Positions 21,101-29,354 of a stretch of 64,000 bases of DNA are shown here, one piece after another (position 1 is the first letter of the stretch; each line of letters begins with the position of its first letter). Location: positions 14,818,001 through 14,882,000 of the forward strand of contig OY821751.1 of the NCBI GenBank assembly GCA_963682055.1, given 5' to 3'. Origin of the DNA: Primula veris. Its lineage: Eukaryota > Streptophyta > Magnoliopsida > Ericales > Primulaceae. Under the pieces are notes generated by a model. It did no database searches. It was not told the origin of the DNA and saw only the letters and a list, made by a program, of their open reading frames with translations. The position numbers and the translations under genes were made by a program.

Positions 21101-22952
21101 CATGTATACAGGAATTGGAGAAAATTTTATGTATTATTTTATTCAAAAAATTAACGAAACCCACTTCCATCCTAATTGTTTCTCCTTCACTTTTCTATCA
21201 CTCATTCTCTTTCTAAATTGTCAATCTAATTGTTTCCTCTCTTTCTTCCTCATCAACCCTAGGATTGGAGTTATCTCCATTTCACTCGTTCATTAAATTT
21301 GTTTTTGTGAGAATAATTGAAATCCTTAGTTCTTCTACAAAACTCATTATCCACTCTTACCCCATCGACATGGAGATCCCTCCTGTTGTCAACAATTCTT
21401 CATAGCCGGATCTAGATTTTAATTTTGGGGGTCTAATTTGAACTAGATTTGAAGAGTATCTAATTATTTCCCCAATTTTTGTTTGGATCCTCACACCCAC
21501 TACACCAAGATTCCCATGTTACAGTCTGTATTTGAGAAATTATCGTAATTTTTTTATTTATTATTTTTGGCTTATATTAGTCGATATATATGAACTGTTG
21601 TGTAATATATAAGAAAATTCTATATCTCACTCTTATAATACTGTATAACGTTATATTTAAAGAGAATAGTTATCTGCATTGATGAGGACGCTCTAAGAAA
21701 TCTGATAAAACCTGTCGAAAAGAAACAAAATTTTAGCACTCTTCTACATCATCAAAGTATATAAACTATGAAATTGGCAAATGCCATTTTCATTACTAAC
21801 TTTGTGTTCATGTTATTTTTGTACGCACTACTTATCTATTTTTGACTAATGTAATTTTTGTACACCCTACTTATCTATTTTTGACTATGCAGGCTAGATA
21901 TTTGCAATTTCGTAAGTGGCCCGTAGAGTGGGGTTGGTGCCGTGACCTTCAGTCCTTCATTTTTGTTTTTGAAAGGCATCACAGGTAAACTTGGTAACAT
22001 ATATTATGGTTTAATACTTTGGCATCACGGGTTTCATTTGATACTGTTAAATGACAGTTTTTCTTATGTTGGAATGTAATGCAGAATAGTGCTGGAGCGC
22101 CCTGAATATGGCTATGCTACGTACTTCTTTGAGTTGATTGATTCATTATCCATCGATTGGCAGATTAAACGTTTGGTGACTGCCATGAAGTTAACTAGTT
22201 GCGGAAGGATTGCTTTAATTGAAGATCGATCATTACTGGTAAACTCTTCTTTCTAAATTTTCCTTATTGATTGATGCTCTGATTTCAAGTTGAAGTCCGT
22301 ATTTTTGCCCAGGATAATTTGACTTTGTACCTTGATAATCTTAATAACACAAACTCCATTATACTATTTTTCCTTTGGGTTTTGTGGGTAAGAATTAAAT
22401 TGTGCAGAAAAGTTGTTACTACTTGCAATAGCACTTTATTGTTGTTGACCCGCAGTAACACTTTATTGTTATGATCTAGCAGCTTATTTTCACCATGTCT
22501 ACTTTAAAGGTGGTTCCTAGTAATGTCTTAAGGCTCTTCCCCACTACTGTACATTTAGTCTTTGCAGTCCTGTATGTCTGTGTTTATGCAGACGGGCTAT
22601 AGAGTCTAGATGGTAGGAGGCAATTGTCATAGTGAAAGAATAGTATTTCAATTTTTCTGTTGATTTTGCTTTTGTTAAATTGAAGGTTGGAGAGGATTTG
22701 ACTGAAGGAGAAGCACGCGTATTGATGGAGTATGGTTGGACCCCAAGAAGTGGCTTAGGAACTATGCTTAACTACCGTGACAGAGTTGTTCATGACCGCA
22801 GAAATGAGACTGATAGCTCAGAATGGAAATCGAAAATTGGGAAATTACTTATGGATGGCTACAATGGTGGAACTTTTATATCAGCCAAAATTCCAGAAAA
22901 AGTTGTTGAATATAGTCAAGCCAAGGACATCCAGATCAAGTTGGAGATCTAG
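11999..22952 (+). CDS. Multi-exon plant gene of unknown function
   Basis: Exons that keep frame across GT-AG junctions are 12996-13176, 13268-13301, 18481-18609, 18702-19168, 19297-19345, 19448-19570, 20858-20962, 21893-21984, 22085-22238 and 22686-22952. I recall similar plant-only proteins but cannot name a function. Visible features are an acidic, low-complexity middle, a basic nuclear-signal-like patch RPKRRKR at the end of exon 18702-19168, and a well-preserved C-terminal block rich in Trp, Tyr and Cys (RKWPVEWGWCRDLQSF; RPEYGYATYFFEL; EYGWTPRSGLGTMLNYRDR). The stop is at 22952. The 5' part is uncertain: ATG at 11999 starts an exon whose middle is out of frame, and at least one exon seems missing before 12996. 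The largest intron holds nested transposons. Expression cannot be judged. Confidence 0.7.
12203..12411. mobile_element. Candidate MITE just downstream of the first exon
   Basis: An AT-rich 210-bp block starts AGTCCGTTTGGTA and ends near TGCCGAACATAGCC, which are loosely inverted ends of the kind seen in hAT-type MITEs. No clean target duplication is visible, so this is tentative. Confidence 0.3.
12996..13176 (+). CDS. Exon of the unknown gene
   Basis: The acceptor is AATGCGCAG and the donor is TCAAG/GTGC. It encodes a segment ending in YFNDLDHIILKERRRLLLSR, charged and helical in character. It starts in phase 2 of a codon, so an earlier exon must end with one base, which 12196 does not provide. 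A short exon beginning at 12526 after the strong acceptor CCCTTTAAG is a possible link. Confidence 0.7.
13268..13301 (+). CDS. Mini-exon of the unknown gene
   Basis: This 34-bp exon lies between TTTGCAG and GTATGT and encodes KKLDITKPVSE in frame with the preceding exon. The following intron (13302-18480) is the one invaded by transposons. Confidence 0.65.
14035..14255 (+). repeat. 5' LTR of the intronic copia element
   Basis: It starts TGTTAGAATATTTC and contains CTATATAAGG, a likely TATA box, near 14176-14185. It ends TGCTTTTA instead of the usual CA; the matching end of the 3' LTR and the perfect target duplication support this boundary. Confidence 0.85.
14256..14268 (+). other. Primer-binding site, copia
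   Basis: TGATATCAGAGCC directly follows the 5' LTR. It is the Met-tRNA-type PBS with one change from TGGTATCAGAGCC. Confidence 0.8.
14323..14683 (+). pseudogene. Remnant of copia gag
   Basis: ATG at 14323 opens MGSEEDSSTSSP, typical of copia gag starts, but the frame closes after about 45 codons. A second frame has FLSKEQVEQLLNLLKQ, normally found just before the protease. The nucleocapsid knuckle is not visible, so most of gag is deleted. Confidence 0.6.
14677..15066 (+). pseudogene. Copia protease and integrase N-terminal linker
   Basis: The frame carries the aspartic protease site LDSGASDDMT near its start, then the usual VLHVPNLACNLVSISKLT flap-side block, ending at a stop at 15064. In intact copia elements this continues into the integrase zinc finger. 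The catalytic D-S-G is preserved although the element is dead. Confidence 0.75.
15067..15509 (+). pseudogene. Copia integrase fragments
   Basis: The zinc-finger part appears as GHPNFLYLKHL with CEICQFAKHTR, then SPFSLVHSDVWGPS and FIDDHTR, part of the catalytic core. The sequence then jumps to TPQQNEIAERKNRHLLE in another frame. About 100 residues of the DDE core between them are missing. Confidence 0.7.
15794..16555 (+). pseudogene. Copia integrase-RT linker and start of RT
   Basis: The 253-codon frame includes the proline-rich linker and the RT entry motif (DPKWKEAVLEEMRALQRNNTW, read in parts, then VGCKWVFTIK and YKSRLVAKA). It ends where a frameshift separates it from the following RT segment at 16561 onward. 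Confidence 0.7.
16561..17173 (+). pseudogene. Copia reverse transcriptase core, frameshifted
   Basis: One frame (to 16866) carries MDVKNAFLNGDLHEEVYM. An overlapping frame (from 16769) carries the catalytic YVDDIILTGDD and the RYFLGMEVARS block. The frameshift falls near 16770-16800, and a stop at 17171 ends the second frame. Confidence 0.75.
17322..17768 (+). pseudogene. Copia RNase H
   Basis: The frame has YTDADWAGSS, STSGYCTYVWG, WRSKKQPVVARSSAEDEF and the closing YCDNKAAISIAHNP and KHVVDRHFIKEKI blocks in the order of plant copia RNase H. It ends about 60 bp before the 3' LTR. Confidence 0.75.
17831..18054 (+). repeat. 3' LTR of the intronic copia element
   Basis: It follows a GAGTGGGAG polypurine stretch and copies 14035-14255, with substitutions and a few small indels. 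It ends TGCTTTTA before the duplicated ATAAC. Confidence 0.85.
18481..18609 (+). CDS. Exon of the unknown gene
   Basis: It starts after TTGTCACACAG in frame 0 and reads GNSSILSNKAGNVLIPYNLG. I end it at donor GTAGAG at 18610 because this keeps frame with exon 18702-19168 and gives a normal 92-bp intron. Reading on would hit a stop at 18718. Confidence 0.6.
18702..19168 (+). CDS. Largest exon of the unknown gene
   Basis: The acceptor is TTTCAACAAG. It opens LVDVSLNCGNFIQEILNQIC, continues through an acidic region, and ends in the basic RPKRRKRTMT. The donor GTAGTT at 19169 leaves two bases that join the next exon to give Asp. The basic patch suggests a nuclear protein (inference). Confidence 0.7.
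19297..19345 (+). CDS. Exon of the unknown gene
   Basis: This 49-bp exon between TTTTGTAG and GTACTA encodes DSIETALEEDAPGLLK in frame with both neighbours. Confidence 0.7.
19448..19570 (+). CDS. Exon of the unknown gene
   Basis: Between TTTTGCAG and GTTTGT it encodes VLIDKGVLVNEMKLYG and an acidic tail FSDLEAVMSK. The frame is kept across both junctions. The next intron (19571-20857, 1.29 kb) shows no coding sequence or clear element to me. Confidence 0.75.
20858..20962 (+). CDS. Exon of the unknown gene with a transposon at its donor
   Basis: The acceptor is GAAAACAG. It encodes a Cys-containing segment (KGESRSYCLACLVSLVEQ) and ends at GTAAGAG. From the fifth intron base onward the donor is supplied by the MITE at 20967. 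Confidence 0.75.
20967..21693. mobile_element. Harbinger/Tourist-type MITE, TAA target duplication
   Basis: The ends GAGCATTCTCAATG and CATTGATGAGGACGCTC are imperfect inverted repeats. TAA flanks both sides (20964-20966 and 21694-21696), as expected for PIF/Harbinger insertions. The 727-bp interior is AT-rich with no transposase. The left TAA is part of the GTAA splice donor of the preceding exon. Confidence 0.65.
21893..21984 (+). CDS. Exon of the unknown gene
   Basis: It begins after GACTATGCAG and encodes ARYLQFRKWPVEWGWC followed by RDLQSFIFVFERHH. Donor GTAAAC splits an Arg codon completed by the next exon. This is the most conserved-looking part of the protein. Confidence 0.8.
22085..22238 (+). 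CDS. Exon of the unknown gene
   Basis: After TAATGCAG it encodes RPEYGYATYFFELIDSLSID and a helical segment ending IALIEDRSLL before GTAAAC. It is in frame with both neighbours. Confidence 0.8.
22686..22952 (+). CDS. Last exon of the unknown gene
   Basis: It begins after AATTGAAG in frame 0. It encodes EDLTEGEARVLMEYGWTPRS, the GLGTMLNYRDRVVHDRR block and KIGKLLMDGYNGG, and ends DIQIKLEI before TAG. A likely polyadenylation signal AATAAA lies at 23155-23160. Confidence 0.8.
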   Translation, partial: VGEDLTEGEARVLMEYGWTPRSGLGTMLNYRDRVVHDRRNETDSSEWKSKIGKLLMDGYNGGTFISAKIPEKVVEYSQAKDIQIKLEI

Positions 22953-23283
22953 TGAACTTTTTAAACATATATTGTTAATCCAAAATCTAGAATAGATACT
23001 TGTTAGTATTTAGTGGAGAAATTCGTGAATATCTACTGGGTTAAATTTGGAGTTTGGCTGATTACGTCATGATTTTGTATCATAGGGTTCATCGCTATTA
23101 GCAGATACCATTGTGCAGTAGGATTCAGCTTATTTGTTATTGTACGAATTCGTAAATAAATCATTTATTCACATCTTGCTGCATTTTGCATCACAATACA
23201 GTAATTATTAACTACCTGCTGTAACAATTTTCTCTGAAACACTTTTCATTATCATTATATTGCAAAATGAGGGTGGCTACTAT
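22953..23283 (+). other. 3' UTR and downstream spacer
   Basis: No reading frame is seen. AATAAA at 23155-23160 is a plausible poly(A) signal about 200 bp after the stop. Confidence 0.5.
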
Positions 23284-23454
23284 TAGGGCTGTAAGTAAGA
23301 TATATGAATCCGATGCGAACCGATGGTTTGGTTAGATTTGGTTTAAGTTTTGAATTATAATAGTTTGGTTTTGTATTCAAAAATTCCAAATCTGTTTTTA
23401 ATGGTTTGGTTTAGGTTTCAGTTTATGTTAACAGGAACCTGACCGATCCGAACA
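23284..23454. mobile_element. Truncated MITE-like fragment rich in GGTTTGG
   Basis: It starts TTAGGGCTGTAAGTAAG and contains several GGTTTGGTTT motifs, as in some hAT-type nonautonomous elements. It is cut on the right by the Cassandra-type sequence. No second end is visible. Confidence 0.3.
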
Positions 23455-23785
23455 CCAGGGGGTTCACCCATCCTGATACTACTCCAAGCTAAGCACGCTT
23501 AACTGTGGAGTTCCGTCATCGCTATTGTGCCGCACGGCTTTAAAATGTCTTGTTGATAGTAAATTGATCTTTAAGCTCATATGCCACACAAGTACTCTCA
23601 TATCTGGGCAATGTGGGACTGATGCACAACGCCGCACCACAGAATTTCCTTCCTGGAAATCTGGGTCGTCACAATCACCCTCCCTTTAGGCACGACGTCC
23701 TCGTCGGGCACATCGTCCTTCAGGGGGTCCACATACACGTGTTAGTCTCCACATTTTCGACCAGATAAAGGCTCTGATACCAAGC
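23455..23785 (-). mobile_element. Partial Cassandra-type 5S LTR with internal domain (copy A)
   Basis: On the minus strand TGTGACGACCCAG starts the LTR at 23673. It carries a 5S-rRNA-like segment (23461-23514) and breaks off inside the 5S box C region at 23455. Upstream of it (23674-23785) lie the short internal domain and PBS TTGGTATCAGAGCC. It is homologous to 25835-26237 in the opposite direction. Confidence 0.75.
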
Positions 23786-23866
23786 TGTCACGACCCAAAT
23801 TTTCACCCGAGACCTGAATTTGAAAACTAAAGAAAACACACTAGAATAAAATACTTCGTAACAAAT
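23786..23866 (-). repeat. End fragment of a gypsy-type LTR (minus strand)
   Basis: The minus strand reads TTCAAATTCAGGTCTCGGGT through GGGTCGTGACA and then the PBS, matching the end of the LTR at 24021-25834. Only about 80 bp remain, so this arm of the inverted repeat was cut short. Confidence 0.7.
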
Positions 23867-23877
23867 CTATTAGACTG

Positions 23878-24009
23878 GTGAAGGTCTTGTGGAGGCATCA
23901 CGGGACAGAGGAGACAACGTGGGTACGAGAGCGTGAGATTCGCTCCAAGTATCCAGAGCTGTTTGACAATGAAGGTACATTTGAAATTTCGAGGACGAAA
24001 ATTTTATAA
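23878..24009 (+). pseudogene. C-terminus of a gypsy chromovirus-type polyprotein
   Basis: The 43-residue frame reads VKVLWRHHGTEETTW, then VRERE, KYPELFD and FEISRTKIL before TAA. This is the tail that follows the integrase in Tekay/Del-type gypsy elements, where WxxRxxxExTWExE-like motifs end the chromodomain. All upstream pol is missing. It abuts TTGTGGAGGA, the polypurine tract, and then the LTR. Confidence 0.75.
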
Positions 24010-24020
24010 CTTGTGGAGGA

Positions 24021-25834
24021 TGTAATAACCCGAGTTTTTATATATATATTTGTACAAATATAAAAAATGTAGTATTCCAATAAAAAAAAAAAGAGAAGAA
24101 AATGTAATGTCCTGAAATGCACTATACTTGTATGATATAAATTTGGCAATATCTATACTATATATATTTATATAGATAGATGATAATAGTTGATGTATAT
24201 GTAAAAAAAAACATAAAATTAGATTAAACTATGTACAATAATATATTGTCTATTAAGACAAGAAACAAGTGGAAACTAGATATTCTCATATTAATCTAAT
24301 ATATATACATATATGTATCTTTAGGTATGAAAAAAAAAAATACACGCCGGAAAATAGAAATAACCAGAGAGAGGAGGGAGAGACTTAGAGAATAAAAAAA
24401 TAAAAACTCTTCATATTTCTTTACCTTTAACCTTCAATAACTTTTAACTCGGTAATCCGTTTTTCGAACGGGTTTCGCCAACGAGTAGCTGGTAAAGCAG
24501 AGATTATTTTGAGGTATGGTTTGTCGATTAACTCTCCTTTCTGGTAGGTTAAAATTATCTTACAAAAATCTGTTTTGTACTTAAGATAATATCTGTATTT
24601 GGTTATTTATTTAGACGATTCCTTGCGGGCTTGCTCTCGATTTTAAGACGTAAATCAACATTTACTCATCTGCTGTACTTCCATCCGGTTTTGAGCTTCA
24701 TAAAGGTATCATTTTGGTACTTAAAGGGGAGTCTTTGTGTTTTTTTTTATTTATAGTAGAATTAATACTCGTAGCCTGGCGATTACTAAAAGGCTGAAAT
24801 TTACTCGATGCAATGACAGGAATATATTTCCTTACTTCTATTTGTTTGTGTTTGCTTTTTATTGGTTATTGCAGCAATTTTTTTTTTGTGGTTGTAGTTT
24901 CATACCGGTGTTTAACAGGCTTTTTGAGGTACCGTTTCGGTACTTGAAAAGAAGAGTTGATTGGTGATATAAGGCGGGAATTGGTTTCCTGCTTATTTTG
25001 TGTGTATAGCTTATAGTTTTATTACTTATATAGTAGTTGTGGTTTATTAGCAGAATTTAGCTTAGCATATAACTCATGAACCAAGTAGTATAATAAGGTT
25101 GAGTAATTGAGGAGCGGTGTAGTGTTGTTGTGAGTCTATTAAGGAGCGGTGTTGTATTGTCTTGAGTCTTTTTTATTGGTTTAGGGTTCACGTGCCAAAA
25201 GGGGTTCCGACGAGCTTGCTACTCACGGGAAATACGGCAATAGCCGGCGTATGGTTTCATGAGAAGTTGACTCCATACGTGGATCTGAGGAGTGATCCGG
25301 CACTATATTGTGAATCCGACTTTATACACATTTGAGTCGGTTATCGAGTCACGCCACTTGGCGTAAGTAGATGGGGTAGAGGAGGTTAGCGGAGAAGAAA
25401 TAGAACGACGAAATACAGATATAAAAACAAAATATACATATACATTGCATTATTATTCTTTTTAGTTGACGTATATATATAATGAATAGTTGACTCACTA
25501 TTTTCCTTCGTTTTCTTATCTTTGTTTATTTTATTATTTTAGGTGGAGGTTCAGATATACTGAGTTCCAGGACAGGTTAAGCATGTTGAGCGGCGCTGTG
25601 AGCGGGCTAGATTTTGGGTTGTGCGCGTAGCATAGACACTCATAGCCTATTTAGTTTGGTGTAATACTTTGTAAATGATGTACATTAGGAGTAGTTGTGT
25701 AGAAAACGTACTAATGTAATATAATTTTTTGTGTAATATAAGTCGGAGAAGTGTGCTTAGAAAGTTGTATTTCCTTCTAGTGTGTTTTCTTTAGTTTTCA
25801 AATTCAGGTCTCGGGTGGAAATTTGGGTCGTGAC
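24021..25834 (+). repeat. Gypsy-type LTR, 1,814 bp
   Basis: It starts TGTAATAACCCGAG after a polypurine tract and ends GGGTCGTGACA just before TTGGTATCAGAGCC (25838-25851). The combination of pol tail, PPT and LTR on the left with a PBS on the right means this LTR is bounded as both a 3' and a 5' LTR. No ORF of note is seen inside. Confidence 0.75.
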
Positions 25835-25947
25835 AGCTTGGTATCAGAGCCTCTATCTGGCCGAAAATATGGGGACTAGCACGTGTGTGTGGACCCCCTA
25901 AAGGACGATGTGCCCGATGAGGACGTCGTGCCTAAAGGGAGGGTGAT
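25835..25947 (+). mobile_element. Cassandra-type internal domain (copy B)
   Basis: It holds a Met-tRNA PBS at 25838-25851 and a polypurine end AAAGGGAGGGTGA. It is about 113 bp long with no coding capacity, and closely matches 28229-28339 and the complement of 23674-23785. Confidence 0.7.
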
Positions 25948-26237
25948 TGTGACGACCCAGATTTCCAGGAAGAAAATTCCGTGGTGCGGTGTTGTGCGTC
26001 AATCCCACATTGCCCAGATATGAGAGTACTCGTGTGGTTTATGAGCTTAAAGATCCATTTCCTATCAAAAAGGCCTTTTAAAGCCGTGCGGCACAATAGC
26101 GAGAACGGAACTCCACAGTTAAACGTGCTTAGCTTGGAGTAGTATCAGGATGGGTGACCCTCCTGGGAAGTTGTGTCAAAGCGGACAATATTGTTGATAC
26201 GGGCATGACGGTTCGGCCCATGGGATCGGGTCGTTAC
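25948..26237 (+). repeat. Cassandra-type LTR carrying 5S rRNA sequence (copy B)
   Basis: It starts TGTGACGACCCAG and ends GGGTCGTTAC, directly against TGTAACACAC of the next LTR, having lost its last base. At 290 bp with an internal 5S-like segment it matches the known architecture of Cassandra TRIM elements. Confidence 0.8.
26102..26172 (+). ncRNA. 5S-rRNA-derived segment within the LTR
   Basis: ACTCCACAGTTAAACGTGCT and GGATGGGTGACCCTCCTGGG correspond to the box A to box C promoter region of plant 5S rRNA. The first third of 5S is not recognisable, and GACCCTCC has one extra C relative to plant 5S. It is probably not a functional rRNA but may retain polymerase III promoter elements. Related segments are at 28495-28563 and 23461-23514. 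Confidence 0.8.
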
Positions 26238-28228
26238 TGTAACACACTCAAAATTCTATAATTAATATTAGATTAAAATAAGATATAGATTTTACTATAT
26301 TTGGATTCCGATTATAGTAAATATGAGTTTTTAAGTACTTGAGTTCAAATAGTTAGGAACACAGCAGACAAGCGGGATTGATCTAGCATTTTGGATTCTA
26401 TTTTCTCAAAATTTGAGCTTATAATATAAATGACAAGTCTAGACCTATGTTTTATCTTTCCAAATATATAAAATTCAAGTCATTTGGACTTGCATAAGAA
26501 TATTTGTGGCTATTCTAGTAACATGATATCAGAATATTCCAGAACAGTATATGTGTCACATTGTAAGGCAATTTATACCGACTTATGTTGTAAATTAGGA
26601 AATGTACAAAGCATGAAACTTATAGATCTTTCTCTTGTCGGTTCAGACATATATCATATGCTCCATTTGGACACGTATTGAGTTATCTGTGAATATTTTC
26701 GTGGACAGGTATCCTGAAAATTCCAGAACAGCATATGTGTCATCTTGTAGGACAATTTAGACCGACTTCTGTTGCGAATTAGGAAATGTTCAAAACATGA
26801 AACTTGTAGATCTTTCTATTTTCGGTTCAGACATATCATATGCTCCATTTGGACACGTATTGAGTTCTCTGTGAATATTTTAGTGGACAGGTATCCTGAA
26901 AATTCCAGAACAGCATACGTGTCATCTTGTAGGACAATTTAGACCGACTTTTGTTGCGAATTAGGAAATGTGCAAAACATGAAATTTGTAGATATTTCTC
27001 TTGTCGGTTCAGACATATATCATATGCTCAATTTGGACACACATCGAATTCTCTAGGAAGCTTTTAGTGGACAGATGTCCTGAAAACAAAATTCAGCACA
27101 TTTAATGCACAAGACACATAGTCACTTTTCCAACACTATATATACCCCCTACACCCCCTCACACTTCATCATACTTCAAAAAGCTATAACCTTATATAGA
27201 GATTATAATATTATATTGAGATTACAAAGTTTCTTTATGCTAAAGTATTATAATCATAATATATAAACACTATATATAGAAAGAGAAAGAGAAAGAATAC
27301 TATATTTAGTGGGTGATAAAAGCGTAAGTCGGGGTGTGACGAAGGACATAGCCAAGCTCAGTTAGCGGTTAGAGGTAGGTTCGAAACCTTAAAGTTATTA
27401 TAATATTGCCTTAATATCCTTTTGCGTTACATTATCGAACTTGAGGTATGTTTTATTATTAAACAAATGCATATAACGATTCATATCTGAAATTTAGTGA
27501 AATTTGTTTTGCTTATTTGATATATCATGGCATGACATCTGCATTGATCCTCCCGGTTTGGGAGAGGTTTTGTCCACCCGGGATGGGGTGCGACTTGTCT
27601 ACCTAGAGTGGGGTATGACTTTTCTGCGACTATGTCCACCTGGAGTGGGGTGTGACGTGTCTACCTAGAGTGGGGTATGACCTTTTTCGCAATGTTTGGT
27701 CTGTCTAGAGTGGGGCATGACTTTTGGTAGCACGTGTAATGGGATAGACCTTACACAACCAACTTGGGCTCAAGGACATGACACATGCATTATTGGAAAA
27801 ATAATTATGAACATGCATCATATTGATTATATATTTTTCTCATTATTTGCCTAACCATCTTTTTTGCAGGAAGCTATATGCAGTTACAGTTCATGTTATA
27901 CTTTATTATAGTTTCTTTAAGTTAGTAGTCCTACTGAGTATTTTCAAGGAAATACTCATCCCGTTGCTTATATAATTTCATTTCAGATATCGGTAGTGAC
28001 GAAGCAAATCTAGCAAGGGTCGAGGAGCGGAGACATTAAGTTTTTTTTTGACTTGTTTATGAAAGAAACACTTGTAAAATAATTTCCAAATAAAGTTTCC
28101 ACTTTTATTATGAAAGAATGAAGTATGTTTATTCGTATCCAACTTTTATTATAATTCTCTCTTTCATTTAATTTAGAATAAAGTTTTGTTATCAAAAAAA
28201 AAAAAAAAAAGCGTTCCTCACAGTTACA
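26238..28228 (+). repeat. Second gypsy-type LTR, 1,991 bp
   Basis: It starts TGTAAC and ends GTTACA (perfect 6-bp inverted ends), followed by PBS-like TGATATCAGAGCC at 28231-28243. It contains three direct repeats of about 183 bp (26539-27085), a TATA box CTATATATAC at about 27137, and five copies of a 24-27 bp GTCTACCTAGAGTGGGG unit (about 27556-27730). It is unrelated to 24021-25834 apart from its ends. Confidence 0.7.
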
Positions 28229-28339
28229 GATGATATCAGAGCCTCTATCTAGTCGGAAATGTGGGGACTAGCACGTATGTGTGGACCCCCTGAAGGACGA
28301 TGTGCCCAACGAGGACGTCGTGCCTAAAGGGAGGGTGAT
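28229..28339 (+). mobile_element. Cassandra-type internal domain (copy C)
   Basis: PBS-like TGATATCAGAGCC lies at 28231 and AAAGGGAGGGTGA at the right end. It is homologous to 25835-25947 with scattered substitutions and is noncoding. Confidence 0.7.
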
Positions 28340-28630
28340 TGTGAAGTTCCAGATTTCCAGTAAGGAAATTCTGTGGTACGGTGTTGTGCGTCAGTCCCAC
28401 ATTGCCCAGATATGAGAATACTCGTGTGGTATATGAGCTTAAAGATCCATTTCCTATCAACAAGGCCTTTTAAAGCCGTGCGGCACAATAGCGAGGACGG
28501 AACTCCATAGTTAAGCGTGCTTAGCTTGGAGTAGTACCAGGATAGGTGACCCTCCTAGGAAGTTGTGCCAAAACGGACAATATTGTTGATACGGGCGTGG
28601 CGGTTTGGTCCGTGGGGCCGGGTCGTTACA
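28340..28630 (+). repeat. Cassandra-type LTR carrying 5S rRNA sequence (copy C)
   Basis: It is 291 bp, TGTGAAG to GTCGTTACA, with the 5S-like part at 28495-28563. The 5S box C here reads GGATAGGTGACC, one base off the conserved form. It directly abuts the disrupted RNase H of a copia element at 28631. Confidence 0.8.
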
Positions 28631-28634
28631 CCTA

Positions 28635-29354
28635 TCACCAGGATCCGACCCAATCTGCATCTGTAAAAATTTCTATTACTGTGCTTTCGCCTTTTTCGAA
28701 AAACATGACTCTTCTAGGAGTTCTTTTAAGATACCTAATTATCTTGTGCACAATTTCTAAATGGTCTTCTCTTAGCGAGTGCATGTATTGACTCGTCACA
28801 CTAATATCAAATGCAATATTTGTTCTAGCGTGTGATAGGTAAATGAGTTTCCCAAGTAGTCTTTGAGATCTGCCCCTTTCCACTGGCTTTCCGACTAAAC
28901 TTGTTATTTTTCCGGCTTCCATAGGTGTATCACTTGGTTTACACCCAAGCATACCAGGCTCGTTTAAAAGATCTAAAATATACTTTCGCTGAAAGACACT
29001 AATACCCTTTTTTGATCTCGCAATTTCCATTCCCAAGAAATAACGTAACCGTCCTAGATCTTTAACTCCGAACTCTTTTACCAACACTTTCTTCAATTGT
29101 TCCATCTCCAATATATTATCACCAGATAGAATAATATCATCGGCATAAATGATTAAGATAGTCTTCTTTCCATCTTTAGCTAGCTTAAAAATCATGGTGT
29201 GACCAGCTTGACTTTGTTGATAGCCCTGTATTTTTATTACCTTTGCAAATCTGCTGAACCACACCCTTGGTGATTGTTTAAGCCCGTATAGTGCCTTCTT
29301 TAGTTTACATACTCGACCATCAACATATATGCAAAATCCCGGTGGTATAGTCAT
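28635..29354 (-). pseudogene. Copia reverse transcriptase and RNase H start
   Basis: The 239-residue frame has VCKLKKALYGLKQSPRVWF, the catalytic YADDIILSGD (usual YVDD), RYFLGMEIARS, YILDLLNEPGMLGCKPSDTP and the RNase H entry FTDADWVGS. It stops where the Cassandra-type LTR begins. RT residues upstream of 29354 are in other frames. The sequence is intact enough to suggest moderate age. Confidence 0.8.

Noticed and set aside
26102..26172. Functional 5S rRNA gene
   Set aside because: The first third of 5S is missing and it is embedded in an LTR with the Cassandra layout.
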